Positions 1 to 6,654 of a DNA stretch of 11,196 nucleotides are shown here, one piece after another. The notes beneath the pieces were generated by a model. That model saw only the letters and a program-made list of their open reading frames with translations, was not told the origin of the DNA and did not search any database. Position 1 is the first letter of the stretch. Each line of letters begins with the position of its first letter. The position numbers and the translations under genes are program-made. This stretch comes from Desulfobacterales bacterium (GTDB lineage Bacteria; Desulfobacterota; Desulfobacteria; Desulfobacterales; UBA5852), in contig JASJBQ010000134.1 of NCBI GenBank assembly GCA_030066455.1, positions 1 to 11,196 on the forward strand, written 5' to 3'.

Positions 1-280
1 GCCCCACCGCGTAGCCTTCCAGAGATTCGACTTCGCGCACGAAGGCCGAAAGGCCCTTCTCCTGCTCGAGCCGTCGGCAGGCGGTCTGCAGCCGCTCGGA
101 CAGATCGGTGATGTCGTTGTCCAGCGAGCTCAGGAGCACGATCAGGGTGAATTCCCCGGCCAGCAGGGTCATGGTGGTGTCTTCGAGGTTGCAGCCGTTT
201 TCGTAGATCAGCTGGGTGACGTCGGCGACGATGCCGGGGCGGTCTTTTCCGAAGGCGGTCATGATGTATTTCTGTTCCAT
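1..280 (-). CDS. ACT-domain regulatory protein, GcvR-like (3' part outside window)
   Basis: The visible 93 codons form an N-terminal ACT domain: MEQKYIMTAFGKDRPGIVAD opens it, with the GxDRPGIVA turn at residues 11-19 that is typical of ACT domains in GcvR and formate-dehydrogenase/PurU-type proteins. It continues with a helix (VTQLIYENGCNLED) and a second strand (GEFTLIVLLSS). GcvR-family proteins carry two ACT domains and in enterobacteria act by binding the activator GcvA, sensing glycine; the second domain would lie beyond the left edge. The start at 280 is supported by an AAAGGGAG Shine-Dalgarno 3-4 bases upstream. It follows gcvPB by 82 bp in the same direction, so a role in glycine-cleavage control is plausible from context. 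No GcvA-like gene is visible, so the mode of action is unknown. It could also be a generic amino-acid-sensing ACT protein. Confidence 0.82.
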   Translation of the reverse strand, partial: MEQKYIMTAFGKDRPGIVADVTQLIYENGCNLEDTTMTLLAGEFTLIVLLSSLDNDITDLSERLQTACRRLEQEKGLSAFVREVESLEGYAVG

Positions 281-291
281 GGTCTCCCTTT

Positions 292-330
292 CCCATTTGA
301 CAATGGGCCGACGGCGCCGCCGGGCGCCGT
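292..330 (-). other. Two adjacent hairpins between gcvPB and the ACT-domain gene
   Basis: In the 82-bp gap, 311-318 pairs perfectly with 323-330 (8 bp, GC-rich, 4-base loop) and 292-297 pairs with 302-307 (6 bp, 4-base loop). The second hairpin ends about two bases from the Shine-Dalgarno of the ACT-domain gene. No run of U follows the first stem, so it is not a standard intrinsic terminator. It may reduce read-through, protect the gcv mRNA 3' end, or limit translation of the downstream gene. Confidence 0.4.
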
Positions 331-362
331 TCCCGTGTTCGCATTCATATGGGTGCCGGCCA

Positions 363-1817
363 TCAGCCGCGCAAAACCGGTTTGCGGGCGGCCGTGGTTT
401 CGTCCAGGCGGCGCACCTTGGTGTTGCGCGGCGCTCCGGTGAGCCGCTCCGGATCGTCCTGGACCTCCTGCTGGATCGCCCGCATGGTGGCGATGAACTG
501 ATCGATGTTCTCACGGGATTCCGACTCGGTCGGCTCGATCATGATCGCCCCCTGCACCACCAGCGGGAAGTAGATCGTGGGCGGATGAAACCCGTAATCG
601 ATCAGCCGCTTGGCCAGGTCGAGCGTCGAAACCTTGTGTGGCTCCATGTTTTTGTCCGTGAAGACGCACTCGTGCATGCAGGGTTTGTCGAAGGGCAGGT
701 GGTAGATGTCCTTCAACTTCTCCTTGATGTAGTTGGCGTTGAGCACGGCGTGCTGGCTGACGTCCTTGAGACGTGTGCCCAGCGAGAGAATATAGCTGTA
801 AGCGCGCACGAGAATGCCGAAGTTGCCGTAAAAAGCGTTGAGCTTGCCGATGCTCTTGGGAAAGTCTTCCGAGAGCATATACTGATCCCCTTCCCGGACC
901 ACCCGCGGGGCCGGCAGAAACGGCTCCAGCTCACGGGTCACGCAGACCGGCCCGGCCCCGGGGCCGCCGCCGCCGTGGGGGGTCGAGAAGGTCTTGTGCA
1001 GGTTGATATGCAAGACGTCGATGCCCGCCTTGCCGAAGTCCACCACCCCCATGACGGCGTTCATATTGGCGCCGTCGGCGTAGATCAGCCCGCCCTTGGC
1101 GTGGACGATATCGGCGATCTCGCGCGTGTGGGTCTCGAACAGCCCCAGCGTGTTCGGGTTGGTGACCATCAGGCCGGCCGTGTCCTCGTCCATCAGGGCG
1201 GCGACGGCCTCGGGGGTCAGCACCCCCTCCGGTCCGGTTTCGAGCGGGATGGACTTGTACCCGCACAGGGCGGCGCTGGCCGGGTTGGTCCCGTGGGCCG
1301 TGTCCGGGATCAGGATCTTGCTGCGGGGCTTCCCCTGGTCGCGGTGATAGGCCGCGAAAATCAACATGCCCGCCAATTCCCCCTGGGCCCCGGCCGCAGG
1401 TTGCACCGCGACGGCGTCCAGGCCGGAGACATGGGCCAGGTAGTGCTCCAGCTCGTAGATCAGCTGCAGCGCCCCCTGGCAGAGTTCGCTGGGCACGAGC
1501 GGATGGGATCCGGCGAATCCGGGAAGCGCGGCCTGGCGCTCGTTGGTTTTGGGGTTGTACTTCATGGTGCACGATCCCAGCGGATACATGCCCGAATCGA
1601 CCCCGTAGTTCCACTGGGAAAGGCGCGTGTAGTGGCGTACGATCTCCACCTCGCTGAGATCCGGAAAGTCCGGCCCCTCGCCGGCCACGGCCGGGTCCAG
1701 CGGGGCCGGGTCCACGTCGCGGGTGGGCAGGGAATAGCCTGTGCGACCCCGTCGCCCGCGCTCCCAGAGCAGGGGTTCGTTGAGGATCAGACCTTGGGTT
1801 CCGACGAATTCGTTCAT
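363..1817 (-). CDS. gcvPB: Glycine dehydrogenase (decarboxylating) subunit 2, P-protein beta
   Basis: This is the C-terminal half of the two-subunit P-protein, a PLP enzyme that decarboxylates glycine and passes the aminomethyl group to lipoyl-GcvH in the cytoplasm. The 484 aa match the family's usual length. Family landmarks are all present: YPLGSCTMKYNP (residues 78-89), DTAHGTNPASA (172-182), YADGANMNA (246-254), and the PLP site NLHKTFSTPHGGGGPG with Lys275 as the Schiff-base lysine. I chose the start at 1817 because a strong AGGAGGTG Shine-Dalgarno precedes it and its ATG overlaps the gcvPA stop as ATGA (1817-1814). A longer reading frame to 1964 would run into gcvPA and lacks such support. 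The overlap implies translational coupling with gcvPA, which fits a 1:1 heterodimeric complex. No catalytic residue appears lost. Confidence 0.97.
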   Translation of the reverse strand: MNEFVGTQGLILNEPLLWERGRRGRTGYSLPTRDVDPAPLDPAVAGEGPDFPDLSEVEIVRHYTRLSQWNYGVDSGMYPLGSCTMKYNPKTNERQAALPGFAGSHPLVPSELCQGALQLIYELEHYLAHVSGLDAVAVQPAAGAQGELAGMLIFAAYHRDQGKPRSKILIPDTAHGTNPASAALCGYKSIPLETGPEGVLTPEAVAALMDEDTAGLMVTNPNTLGLFETHTREIADIVHAKGGLIYADGANMNAVMGVVDFGKAGIDVLHINLHKTFSTPHGGGGPGAGPVCVTRELEPFLPAPRVVREGDQYMLSEDFPKSIGKLNAFYGNFGILVRAYSYILSLGTRLKDVSQHAVLNANYIKEKLKDIYHLPFDKPCMHECVFTDKNMEPHKVSTLDLAKRLIDYGFHPPTIYFPLVVQGAIMIEPTESESRENIDQFIATMRAIQQEVQDDPERLTGAPRNTKVRRLDETTAARKPVLRG

Positions 1818-3154
1818 GGCTGCACCTCCTTGACCAGTTGATCCAGGTCTTCGCGGGCCTTGGTCTCGGTCGCGCAGAGGAGATAGTGGTCGGCCAGCTC
1901 CGGGTAGTAGCACACCAGCGGAACGCCGCACATGATCTTCTTCTCCGCCAGAAGTTTCCGCCATCGGGCGTCGAAGCCCGCCGGGAACTTGACCACGAAC
2001 TCGTTGAAGGTGGGCCGGGCAAAGGGCACCTCCAGGCCGGCGGTGTTAAGCGCGTTCTTGAGATATTCGGCCTTGTCGCGGTTCAGGGCCGCCAGCTCCC
2101 TGAAACCCGTGCCGCCCAGGGTGGCCATGTAGATCCCGACCGCCATGGCGCACAGGCTTTGATTGGAGCAGATGTTGGAGGTGGCCCGCTCGCGGCGGAT
2201 GTGCTGCTCGCGGGTGGAGAGCGTCAGCACGAAGCCGCGCTGGCCGTCGGTGTCCAGCGTTTGGCCCACCAGGCGTCCGGGCATGTTGCGCACGTGCTTC
2301 TGTTTGGCGGTAAAGATGCCCACCCCGGGGCCGCCGAAGGACTGGGAAAGCCCCAGGCTCTGGCCTTCGCCGCAGACGATGTCCGCGTCCTGGCTGCCGG
2401 GGGTCTTCAAGAGCCCGTAGGCCAGGGGCTCGCTGAAGGCGGTGATGAAAACGGCCCCCTTGTCATGGATGGCTTCGCCGGCCGCCTGGAGGTCTTCGAC
2501 ACAGCCGAAGAAATTGGGCGACTGGACGGCCACCCCGGCCAGATCGTCCATGGCGGCGATAGCCTCCAGATCGGTGCTGCCGTCCGGCTTGTAAGGCAGG
2601 GTTTCCACCTTGAAGCCCGTGGGTTTGAAATAAGTCTCCACCACCTTGCGGTAGTAGGGGTTGACCAGGGCCGAGACGGCCACGGTCTTTTTTTTGGTGC
2701 GCCCGATGCGGATGGCCATCAGCAGCGCCTCGGCCAGCGCCGAGGCGCCGTCGTAGAGGGAGGCGTTGGCCACCTCCATGCCCAGCAGGCGGCAGACCAA
2801 GGTCTGGTATTCGAAGATCCCCTGCAGGGTGCCCTGGCTCATTTCGGGCTGGTAGGGGGTGTAGGCCGTGACGAACTCGGAGCGGCTCAGCACGTAGCGC
2901 GCCGCCTCGGGGATGAAGTGGTGGTAGCTGCCGGCCCCGGCAAAGATCTTGTGGGTGTCCCAGGATACGGTCTGGGCCGCCAGCGCGTCCATGTGGGCGT
3001 TGAGTTCCCATTCGGTCAGGGTCGGCAGGTCCAGCGGATCGCTGCGCCGGCAGTCCTCCGGGATGGAGGCGAAGAGTCCGTCCAGATCCTTGACCCCCAC
3101 CGCCGCGAGCATGCTTTCGATGTCTTCGGGGGTGTGGGGAAGATAACGCATCAT
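1814..3154 (-). CDS. gcvPA: Glycine dehydrogenase (decarboxylating) subunit 1, P-protein alpha
   Basis: This is the N-terminal half of the split P-protein, partner of GcvPB in glycine decarboxylation. It encodes 446 aa, the usual family length. Recognisable blocks are FAGAGSYHHFIP (71-82), TAYTPYQPEMSQGTLQ (96-111), NASLYDGASALAEA (130-143), and RGFVLTLSTREQHIRRERAT (306-325). The start at 3154 gives an ATGA overlap with the gcvH stop and follows AAAGGAG by about 4-5 bases; a second in-frame ATG directly after it (3151) has slightly better spacing and cannot be excluded. The gene sits between gcvH and gcvPB in one operon. One oddity is an A8 run in the coding strand (2688-2695) that encodes a Lys-Lys-Lys stretch near residue 154, unusual in this GC-rich gene; the frame stays open through it. 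Confidence 0.97.
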   Translation of the reverse strand: MMRYLPHTPEDIESMLAAVGVKDLDGLFASIPEDCRRSDPLDLPTLTEWELNAHMDALAAQTVSWDTHKIFAGAGSYHHFIPEAARYVLSRSEFVTAYTPYQPEMSQGTLQGIFEYQTLVCRLLGMEVANASLYDGASALAEALLMAIRIGRTKKKTVAVSALVNPYYRKVVETYFKPTGFKVETLPYKPDGSTDLEAIAAMDDLAGVAVQSPNFFGCVEDLQAAGEAIHDKGAVFITAFSEPLAYGLLKTPGSQDADIVCGEGQSLGLSQSFGGPGVGIFTAKQKHVRNMPGRLVGQTLDTDGQRGFVLTLSTREQHIRRERATSNICSNQSLCAMAVGIYMATLGGTGFRELAALNRDKAEYLKNALNTAGLEVPFARPTFNEFVVKFPAGFDARWRKLLAEKKIMCGVPLVCYYPELADHYLLCATETKAREDLDQLVKEVQP

Positions 3155-3555
3155 TCGTCTCCTTTCAGCATTTCGACATAGGCCGCCCGTTCCATGAGCT
3201 GGCCGAACTCGCCCGGGTCGGCGGGTTTGACCTCGAGCATCCACCCCTTGTCGTAGGGGGCGTTGTTGACGAGTTCGGGTGCGTCTTCGAGGTCCGTGTT
3301 GACGGCAACGACCTCGCCTGCCAACGGCATGTAGAGTTCGGAGACGGCCTTGACGGATTCCACCGTGCCGAACTCGTCCCCGGCCCCGAAGCTGTCGCCG
3401 GTTTCCGGCAGCTCCACGAAGACGATGTCACCCAGCTGGTCCTGGGCAAAATCGGTGATGCCGATGGTGACATTGTCGCCGTTCTTGCGCGCCCACTCAT
3501 GATCCTTGGTGTAACGGACATCCTCGGGCAGGTTCAGCTCGCTGAGTTCTTTCAT
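3151..3555 (-). CDS. gcvH: Glycine cleavage system H protein (lipoyl carrier)
   Basis: GcvH carries the aminomethyl group on a lipoyl arm between the P-, T- and L-proteins. The 134-aa product has the standard layout: YTKDHEWA near residues 15-22, GITDFAQDQLGDIVFVELPE (32-51), and the lipoylation motif VESVKAVSELYMP with Lys69 as the modified lysine, followed by GEVVAVN and the C-terminal NNAPYDKGWML block. The start at 3555 follows an AAAGGAGA Shine-Dalgarno at about 7-9 bases. An in-frame GTG at 3651 would add 32 residues rich in Pro and Cys with no family counterpart and is rejected. It is the first gene of the gcvH-gcvPA-gcvPB set, preceded by a long structured gap rather than by gcvT, which often precedes gcvH in related operons. 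Confidence 0.97.
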   Translation of the reverse strand: MKELSELNLPEDVRYTKDHEWARKNGDNVTIGITDFAQDQLGDIVFVELPETGDSFGAGDEFGTVESVKAVSELYMPLAGEVVAVNTDLEDAPELVNNAPYDKGWMLEVKPADPGEFGQLMERAAYVEMLKGDE

Positions 3556-3634
3556 GCTCGGTTCTCCTTTGCGTTCGCTCGTCGCTGTTGACAGGGGCTG
3601 GAAACACGTTGGCGGCGGGCAGCACGGCATGGCA

Positions 3635-3659
3635 GCCCTCCAGGGCGGCACCGGAGGGC
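3635..3659 (-). other. Hairpin in presumed gcvH leader
   Basis: Arms 3635-3641 and 3653-3659 are perfectly complementary (7 bp, all but one pair G-C) with an 11-base loop. It lies 80-100 bases upstream of the gcvH start. No U-run follows on the minus strand, so it is not a plain terminator. It may be part of a folded leader. Confidence 0.35.
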
Positions 3660-3956
3660 GTCCTTGCGGTTGGTTGGTTTTTTGGTCGTGCGGCCCGTTG
3701 CGCGGGGCGTTTTTCAGCCTGTTATGAGTTCATGTGCCGTGAATACGGCCCGCGGGCAGCGTGCGGTCCGGATATACGGCAGCATTGGCATCAGGTTGAT
3801 AGGGGCATTCAAACCAAGTCCCGTGGCGGCGTTGGGCTTGGGCGCTTGTCGGTAAAACACCGATGATCGATGAAAGGTTTGGGAGCAGACAGAGGCCGCC
3901 GAAAATGCCATAAGCGCCCTGGTCAAACCGGTGAGCTTTTGCGTGTTTCATTAAAA

Positions 3957-3985
3957 TTAATAGTTATTCCTCATGCTTTAAGCAA
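3957..3985 (-). promoter_or_regulatory. Possible sigma70-type promoter for the gcvH operon
   Basis: On the minus strand TTGCTT (3985-3980) and TATTAA (3962-3957) are separated by exactly 17 bases inside the only AT-rich stretch of the gap. The -35 matches consensus at 3 of 6 positions and the -10 at 4 of 6, so sequence support is moderate; position and local AT content add weight. If used, transcription would start near 3950 and give an untranslated leader of about 390 bases before gcvH. Confidence 0.4.
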
Positions 3986-4100
3986 GATTATTTTTCTATT
4001 TGCTCGGATTTTCGACCCCCATGAACCGCCGCATGGCCTCCGGAACCGGGGCGGAACCCGGGCCGCAGCCCGCGACCCATGGTGAAGGGGGACCGCTGGC

Positions 4101-4146
4101 GGCCGTTGTGTGCAAAGGCACCCCGCCGGGGCGCTCGGCAACGGCC
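4101..4146. other. Three-way-junction-like inverted repeat
   Basis: Arms 4101-4108 and 4139-4146 pair perfectly over 8 bp. Inside them are two further perfect hairpins side by side: 4110-4113 with 4118-4121 (4-base loop) and 4122-4124 with 4128-4130 (with 4121/4131 as an alternative outer pair). It lies about 105 bp past the isomerase stop codon. No U-run follows on either strand. It could be a transcript 3' end or a structured RNA segment; I do not recognise a family. Confidence 0.35.
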
Positions 4147-4251
4147 GACCAATCGAACGGGTTTCCGGGAAGATGATCGGGCGTCAATGGCAGGCGGCTG
4201 CGGTCCGCAGCGGTACGGGGTCTGCCGCGCCCGAAACGGGAAAGTGGCCGG

Positions 4252-5097
4252 TTAGAGCGTCAGTCCGGCCTGGGCCAAGATCGGCCGCAGGTGCTCCAGG
4301 CTTTCCCGGCCGGCCTGGTCCGGGGTGTCCACATAGGGGTAGAGCTCGAGGCTGATGTCGCCGTCGTAGCCCAGGCGTGCCATGGTCGCAAATACCGCGG
4401 CGAAGTCGATGGCGCCCTTCCCGGTGATGAGGTGGTTGTGCTCGCGGCTGGCGGCGATGTCTTCGACGTGCATGTGCCCGACCCACTCGAAGAGCTCCTC
4501 CAGGGCCGCGGCCGGATCCTCGCCGGCGCAGTAGAAGTGCCCGATGTCGAAATTGAGTCCGAGCATGGGGGAGCGGGTCTCGCGGATAAAGGGTTTGAAC
4601 TCGGCCGTGCGCTCCATGAGCAGATCGGGCTCGGGCTCCACGAGGACTTTGATGCCCAGTTCCTCGGCCGTGGGCATGACCTGGTCGAGTCCCGCGTGGA
4701 ACAGGCGAAAGGCCTCGTTGCGGCCCATGCCTTTTTCCAGGGGTCCGCCGGGGGGTATCGAGATGTTCGCGGCCCCCAGCGCACGGGCCACCGCGAGGCA
4801 TTCCAGGGTGTGGCGCACACGGATCGCGCGACGATCCGGATCGGGCTCGATCCAGGAAGGCAGATAGGTGTCGCCCACGGCAAAGAGGGTGAAGCTGTTC
4901 AGATTGGTGACCCGCAGGCGGCGCCGCTCCAGGATGTCCTTGAGGGCTGTCAGGGCCTCGCCCTGGTAGTCGGGCGGGTAGAGGTGCGGGCGGTCGCACA
5001 TGATCTCCACCCCCTTGAAGCCCAGATCGGCAATGCGCTCCAGCGATGCGGCCAGCGTATGTTTCACGTAAGCATTCGTGCTGTATCCTAATACCAT
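4252..5097 (-). CDS. Sugar phosphate isomerase/epimerase-like TIM-barrel protein
   Basis: The 281-aa product belongs to the xylose-isomerase-like TIM-barrel fold (AP-endonuclease 2 superfamily). It begins with a beta strand and a cysteine-containing GFKGVEIMC segment. It keeps the expected divalent-metal ligands in order: Glu154 (VEPEPD), Asp184 (NFDIGH, with His187), His210 (GHMHVED) and Glu251 (ELYPY). Their order and spacing match those of D-tagatose 3-epimerase, so it should be an active metal-dependent isomerase, epimerase or dehydratase. The substrate cannot be read from sequence. The upstream gene makes inositol phosphate, and inositol-pathway enzymes such as IolE, IolI and IolH share this fold, so a cyclitol substrate is one option; a 282-bp gap weakens the link. 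The start at 5097 follows AGGGAG by 8 bases. No transmembrane or signal segment is seen, so it is cytoplasmic. Confidence 0.88.
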   Translation of the reverse strand: MVLGYSTNAYVKHTLAASLERIADLGFKGVEIMCDRPHLYPPDYQGEALTALKDILERRRLRVTNLNSFTLFAVGDTYLPSWIEPDPDRRAIRVRHTLECLAVARALGAANISIPPGGPLEKGMGRNEAFRLFHAGLDQVMPTAEELGIKVLVEPEPDLLMERTAEFKPFIRETRSPMLGLNFDIGHFYCAGEDPAAALEELFEWVGHMHVEDIAASREHNHLITGKGAIDFAAVFATMARLGYDGDISLELYPYVDTPDQAGRESLEHLRPILAQAGLTL

Positions 5098-5200
5098 CGG
5101 CTTGCTCCCTGGTTACCGTCAGTGCCGGATGTCAAATTAAGCTTTCCGCTGATGCTGAGTGCTGCGGTGTGCTTCAACCGATCCGTAACGCTTGATCTTC

Positions 5201-5244
5201 ATCGGGGGCTCATTTGCCTTGAGGTTCAAGAAAATGCCCCCGAT
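5201..5244. other. Long imperfect hairpin upstream of the isomerase gene
   Basis: Arms 5201-5209 and 5236-5244 pair perfectly (9 bp, centred on GGGGGC). Inside, 5212-5215 pairs with 5232-5235 and 5218-5222 pairs with 5226-5230 around a 3-base loop, with small bulges between. No U-run follows on either strand. It lies in the gap between the inositol-3-phosphate synthase stop and the isomerase start and could act as an mRNA stabiliser, a processing site or a factor-dependent terminator. Confidence 0.45.
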
Positions 5245-5256
5245 GCGCTGTTTCCA

Positions 5257-5329
5257 TCGGCGTCGGTATCGCGATCAGAATCGGGTCTCGAATAAGTAAT
5301 CGATAATCCGGTACCGATCCCGACGCCGA
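5257..5329. repeat. Inverted repeat, 14 of 15 bases paired, 43-base loop
   Basis: Left arm 5257-5271 and right arm 5315-5329 are complementary at 14 of 15 positions (mismatch 5267/5319). The loop is AT-richer than its surroundings and holds short palindromes of its own (for example CGGTACCG overlapping the right arm). It sits directly beside the hairpin at 5201-5244, about 50 bp past the inositol-3-phosphate synthase stop codon. It may be a dispersed intergenic (REP-like) element or a transcript-end structure; copies elsewhere cannot be checked from this window. Confidence 0.45.
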
Positions 5330-5379
5330 ACGGGTCCGAAGTGGCATGGGCGTCCTGTGTTGCCCTGGTCGGCGGCAAC

Positions 5380-6522
5380 TCACGCCCGGCAGGTTGCCGC
5401 CAACTGCTGCAGGGCCAGGACCTGATCGACAAAGGCGTAGGGCGGATCCGCACCCTCGGGCTTTTTGAAGAAAAAGCCCAGCTCGGCGATGGGCCCTTTA
5501 TGGCCGTTCGCCTGAAGCTGTGTCATCCACAGGGCCAGGTCGATCGCCATGGGCGCCGCCAGGATGGAGTCACGGCCCTGGAGGTTGACGCGCAGGCTCA
5601 TGGGCAGACCGAAAAGCCCCTTGAGATCGATCACGTCCCAGGCTTCCTTGGCATCCCCGCGGGGGGGGTAGTAGTCGATATGCACCTTGTGGGCCGGCTC
5701 GCCGTAATTCTCGCCGACCGCGTAGCCCAGAATGTCGTCCAGCAGGCGGGTCTTGTTTTCCAGCTTGCCCTGGGCCCGCTCGGGGTCCATGAGGTTGCGC
5801 CCGTCGGCATTGCCCAGGATGTTCATGCTGTACCAGCCGTCCACGTAGAGCCGGCGGGCCCGGAAGGCCGAGGCCAGGACGACCTTGAAATAGGTCTGAC
5901 CGGTCTTGCCGTCGCGGCCGGCCAGAGGCACGCCGTTTTCAACGGCCGCCTCGACCACCTCCGGCAGGATAAGATCGTTGGGGGTGAAATTGACCAGCGG
6001 AATGCCGGCGCGCACCGCGGCCAGGGCGTAGGCCAGATCCGGGAAGCGCCGGCAGTCGAGCGCCGCCAGATCCTCACCGGCCTCGGCCCGGCACTGGGGG
6101 CAGGCCGGCAGCAGGTTGATCATCACCGGCCGGGCGTCCGGGTAAAGGCGGCGAAAGCGGTCGATATCGCCGCGGACGGCGCTTATCTGGGCTTCGAGGC
6201 CCGCGGCGGGGTCGGGCGCGGCGGCCGCCGGGATGGCGTCCAACTCGGCCGCGAGCGGTTCGCTCAGCTGCGCGGGGACAATGCCGTGCGCGCTCACGGT
6301 TTCGGCCAGGCCGGCCGCACTCAGGTCCCATCCGGCGATCTCGATGCGCGGAAAGTCTGTATCGTCCGGCAAAAGGTCGGTGGCCGTGAGGTAGGGAAGA
6401 ATCAGTTCCGGGTGCCGCCGCTGAATCCTGGCGGCCAGGCACAGGGTGGAGCCGATGGCCCCCTTGATGCCGGGCACCAGCAGCAGAAGCGGGGCGGTGG
6501 TGGCCGTGGTGGTGTCGCTCAT
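5380..6522 (-). CDS. ino1: Inositol-3-phosphate synthase (myo-inositol-1-phosphate synthase)
   Basis: The enzyme converts glucose 6-phosphate to 1D-myo-inositol 3-phosphate using tightly bound NAD, the entry step to inositol lipids and compatible solutes. The 380-aa product has an N-terminal Rossmann glycine-rich turn (VPGIKGAIGST, 16-26), the GRDGKTGQT block (202-210, counterpart of GDDxKSGQT), MNILGNADGRNL (233-244), a KLENK segment (253-257), and IDLKGLFGLPMSLRVNLQGR plus DSILAAPMAIDLA (298-330), all diagnostic of the family. Length fits short prokaryotic versions. The start at 6522 has AAGGAG about 11 bases upstream. A strong promoter lies 90-115 bp upstream, so it probably begins its own transcript. 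Oddities are a C8 run in the coding strand (5661-5668) and a CPQC pair at 141-144 near another Cys (157), of unknown meaning. What the inositol phosphate is used for is not shown here. Confidence 0.93.
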   Translation of the reverse strand: MSDTTTATTAPLLLLVPGIKGAIGSTLCLAARIQRRHPELILPYLTATDLLPDDTDFPRIEIAGWDLSAAGLAETVSAHGIVPAQLSEPLAAELDAIPAAAAPDPAAGLEAQISAVRGDIDRFRRLYPDARPVMINLLPACPQCRAEAGEDLAALDCRRFPDLAYALAAVRAGIPLVNFTPNDLILPEVVEAAVENGVPLAGRDGKTGQTYFKVVLASAFRARRLYVDGWYSMNILGNADGRNLMDPERAQGKLENKTRLLDDILGYAVGENYGEPAHKVHIDYYPPRGDAKEAWDVIDLKGLFGLPMSLRVNLQGRDSILAAPMAIDLALWMTQLQANGHKGPIAELGFFFKKPEGADPPYAFVDQVLALQQLAATCRA

Positions 6523-6609
6523 CGCAGGAGGGGCTCCTTGGTCCGCAGTCTGGCCGTCGCAGGTGTCATGGTCTGTACCGCATCATCGATCAGGTGTCCG
6601 AAACGTGTC

Positions 6610-6638
6610 TTTATAATGAATCTGAAAAGGCGGGTCAA
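6610..6638 (-). promoter_or_regulatory. Sigma70-type promoter for inositol-3-phosphate synthase
   Basis: On the minus strand TTGACC (6638-6633) and TATAAA (6615-6610) are separated by exactly 17 bases; each hexamer matches consensus at 5 of 6 positions. It lies in the 168-bp gap between ubiG and the synthase gene, in a locally AT-rich spot. Transcription would start near 6602, giving a leader of about 80 bases. This is the best promoter in the window. Confidence 0.65.
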
Positions 6639-6654
6639 CAACCCCTGCGCGCAT

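Larger units (their letters stand above)
3556..4251. other. 696-bp gap: presumed gcvH leader and isomerase 3' region
   Basis: I see no convincing gene here. Short frames on both strands lack Shine-Dalgarno signals and family resemblance. An AT-rich stretch (about 3947-4016) stands out against GC-rich flanks and contains a promoter-like pair facing gcvH. Between it and gcvH are several perfect stems: 3849-3853/3859-3863, 3736-3740/3745-3749, a 10-bp palindrome at 3748-3757, and 3635-3641/3653-3659. On the isomerase side are a three-way-junction-like fold (4101-4146) and a 15-base palindrome (4197-4211). I looked for the conserved cores of the glycine riboswitch and other common riboswitch classes and did not recognise them. 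Confidence 0.5.

Noticed and set aside
216..3181. Long plus-strand open frames opposite gcvPB and gcvPA (541 and 447 codons)
   Set aside because: Both mirror the real genes and carry no recognisable domain or ribosome binding site.
3556..3651. A 32-residue N-terminal extension of GcvH from an in-frame GTG
   Set aside because: The extension has no counterpart in H proteins, and the ATG at 3555 has a good Shine-Dalgarno.
3556..3950. Glycine riboswitch before gcvH
   Set aside because: I looked for the conserved aptamer core on both strands and found only isolated partial resemblances, such as GCCGAAAA near 3900, not the paired tandem architecture.
3730..3951. A 73-codon minus-strand frame in the gcvH leader
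   Set aside because: Its ATG lies just beyond the presumed -10 with no Shine-Dalgarno, and the product has no recognisable features beyond a mildly hydrophobic stretch.
3996..4187. A 63-codon minus-strand frame in the gap after the isomerase
   Set aside because: It starts with TTG, lacks a ribosome binding site, has low-complexity Pro/Gly content and overlaps the three-way-junction stems.
5131..5136. TTGACA on the minus strand upstream of the isomerase gene as a -35 box
   Set aside because: No acceptable -10 hexamer occurs 15-19 bases downstream; the region there is GC-rich.
5226..5453. A 75-codon minus-strand frame between inositol-3-phosphate synthase and the isomerase
   Set aside because: It overlaps the end of the synthase gene in another frame and its Asp/Arg-rich tail is just a translation of the inverted repeat.
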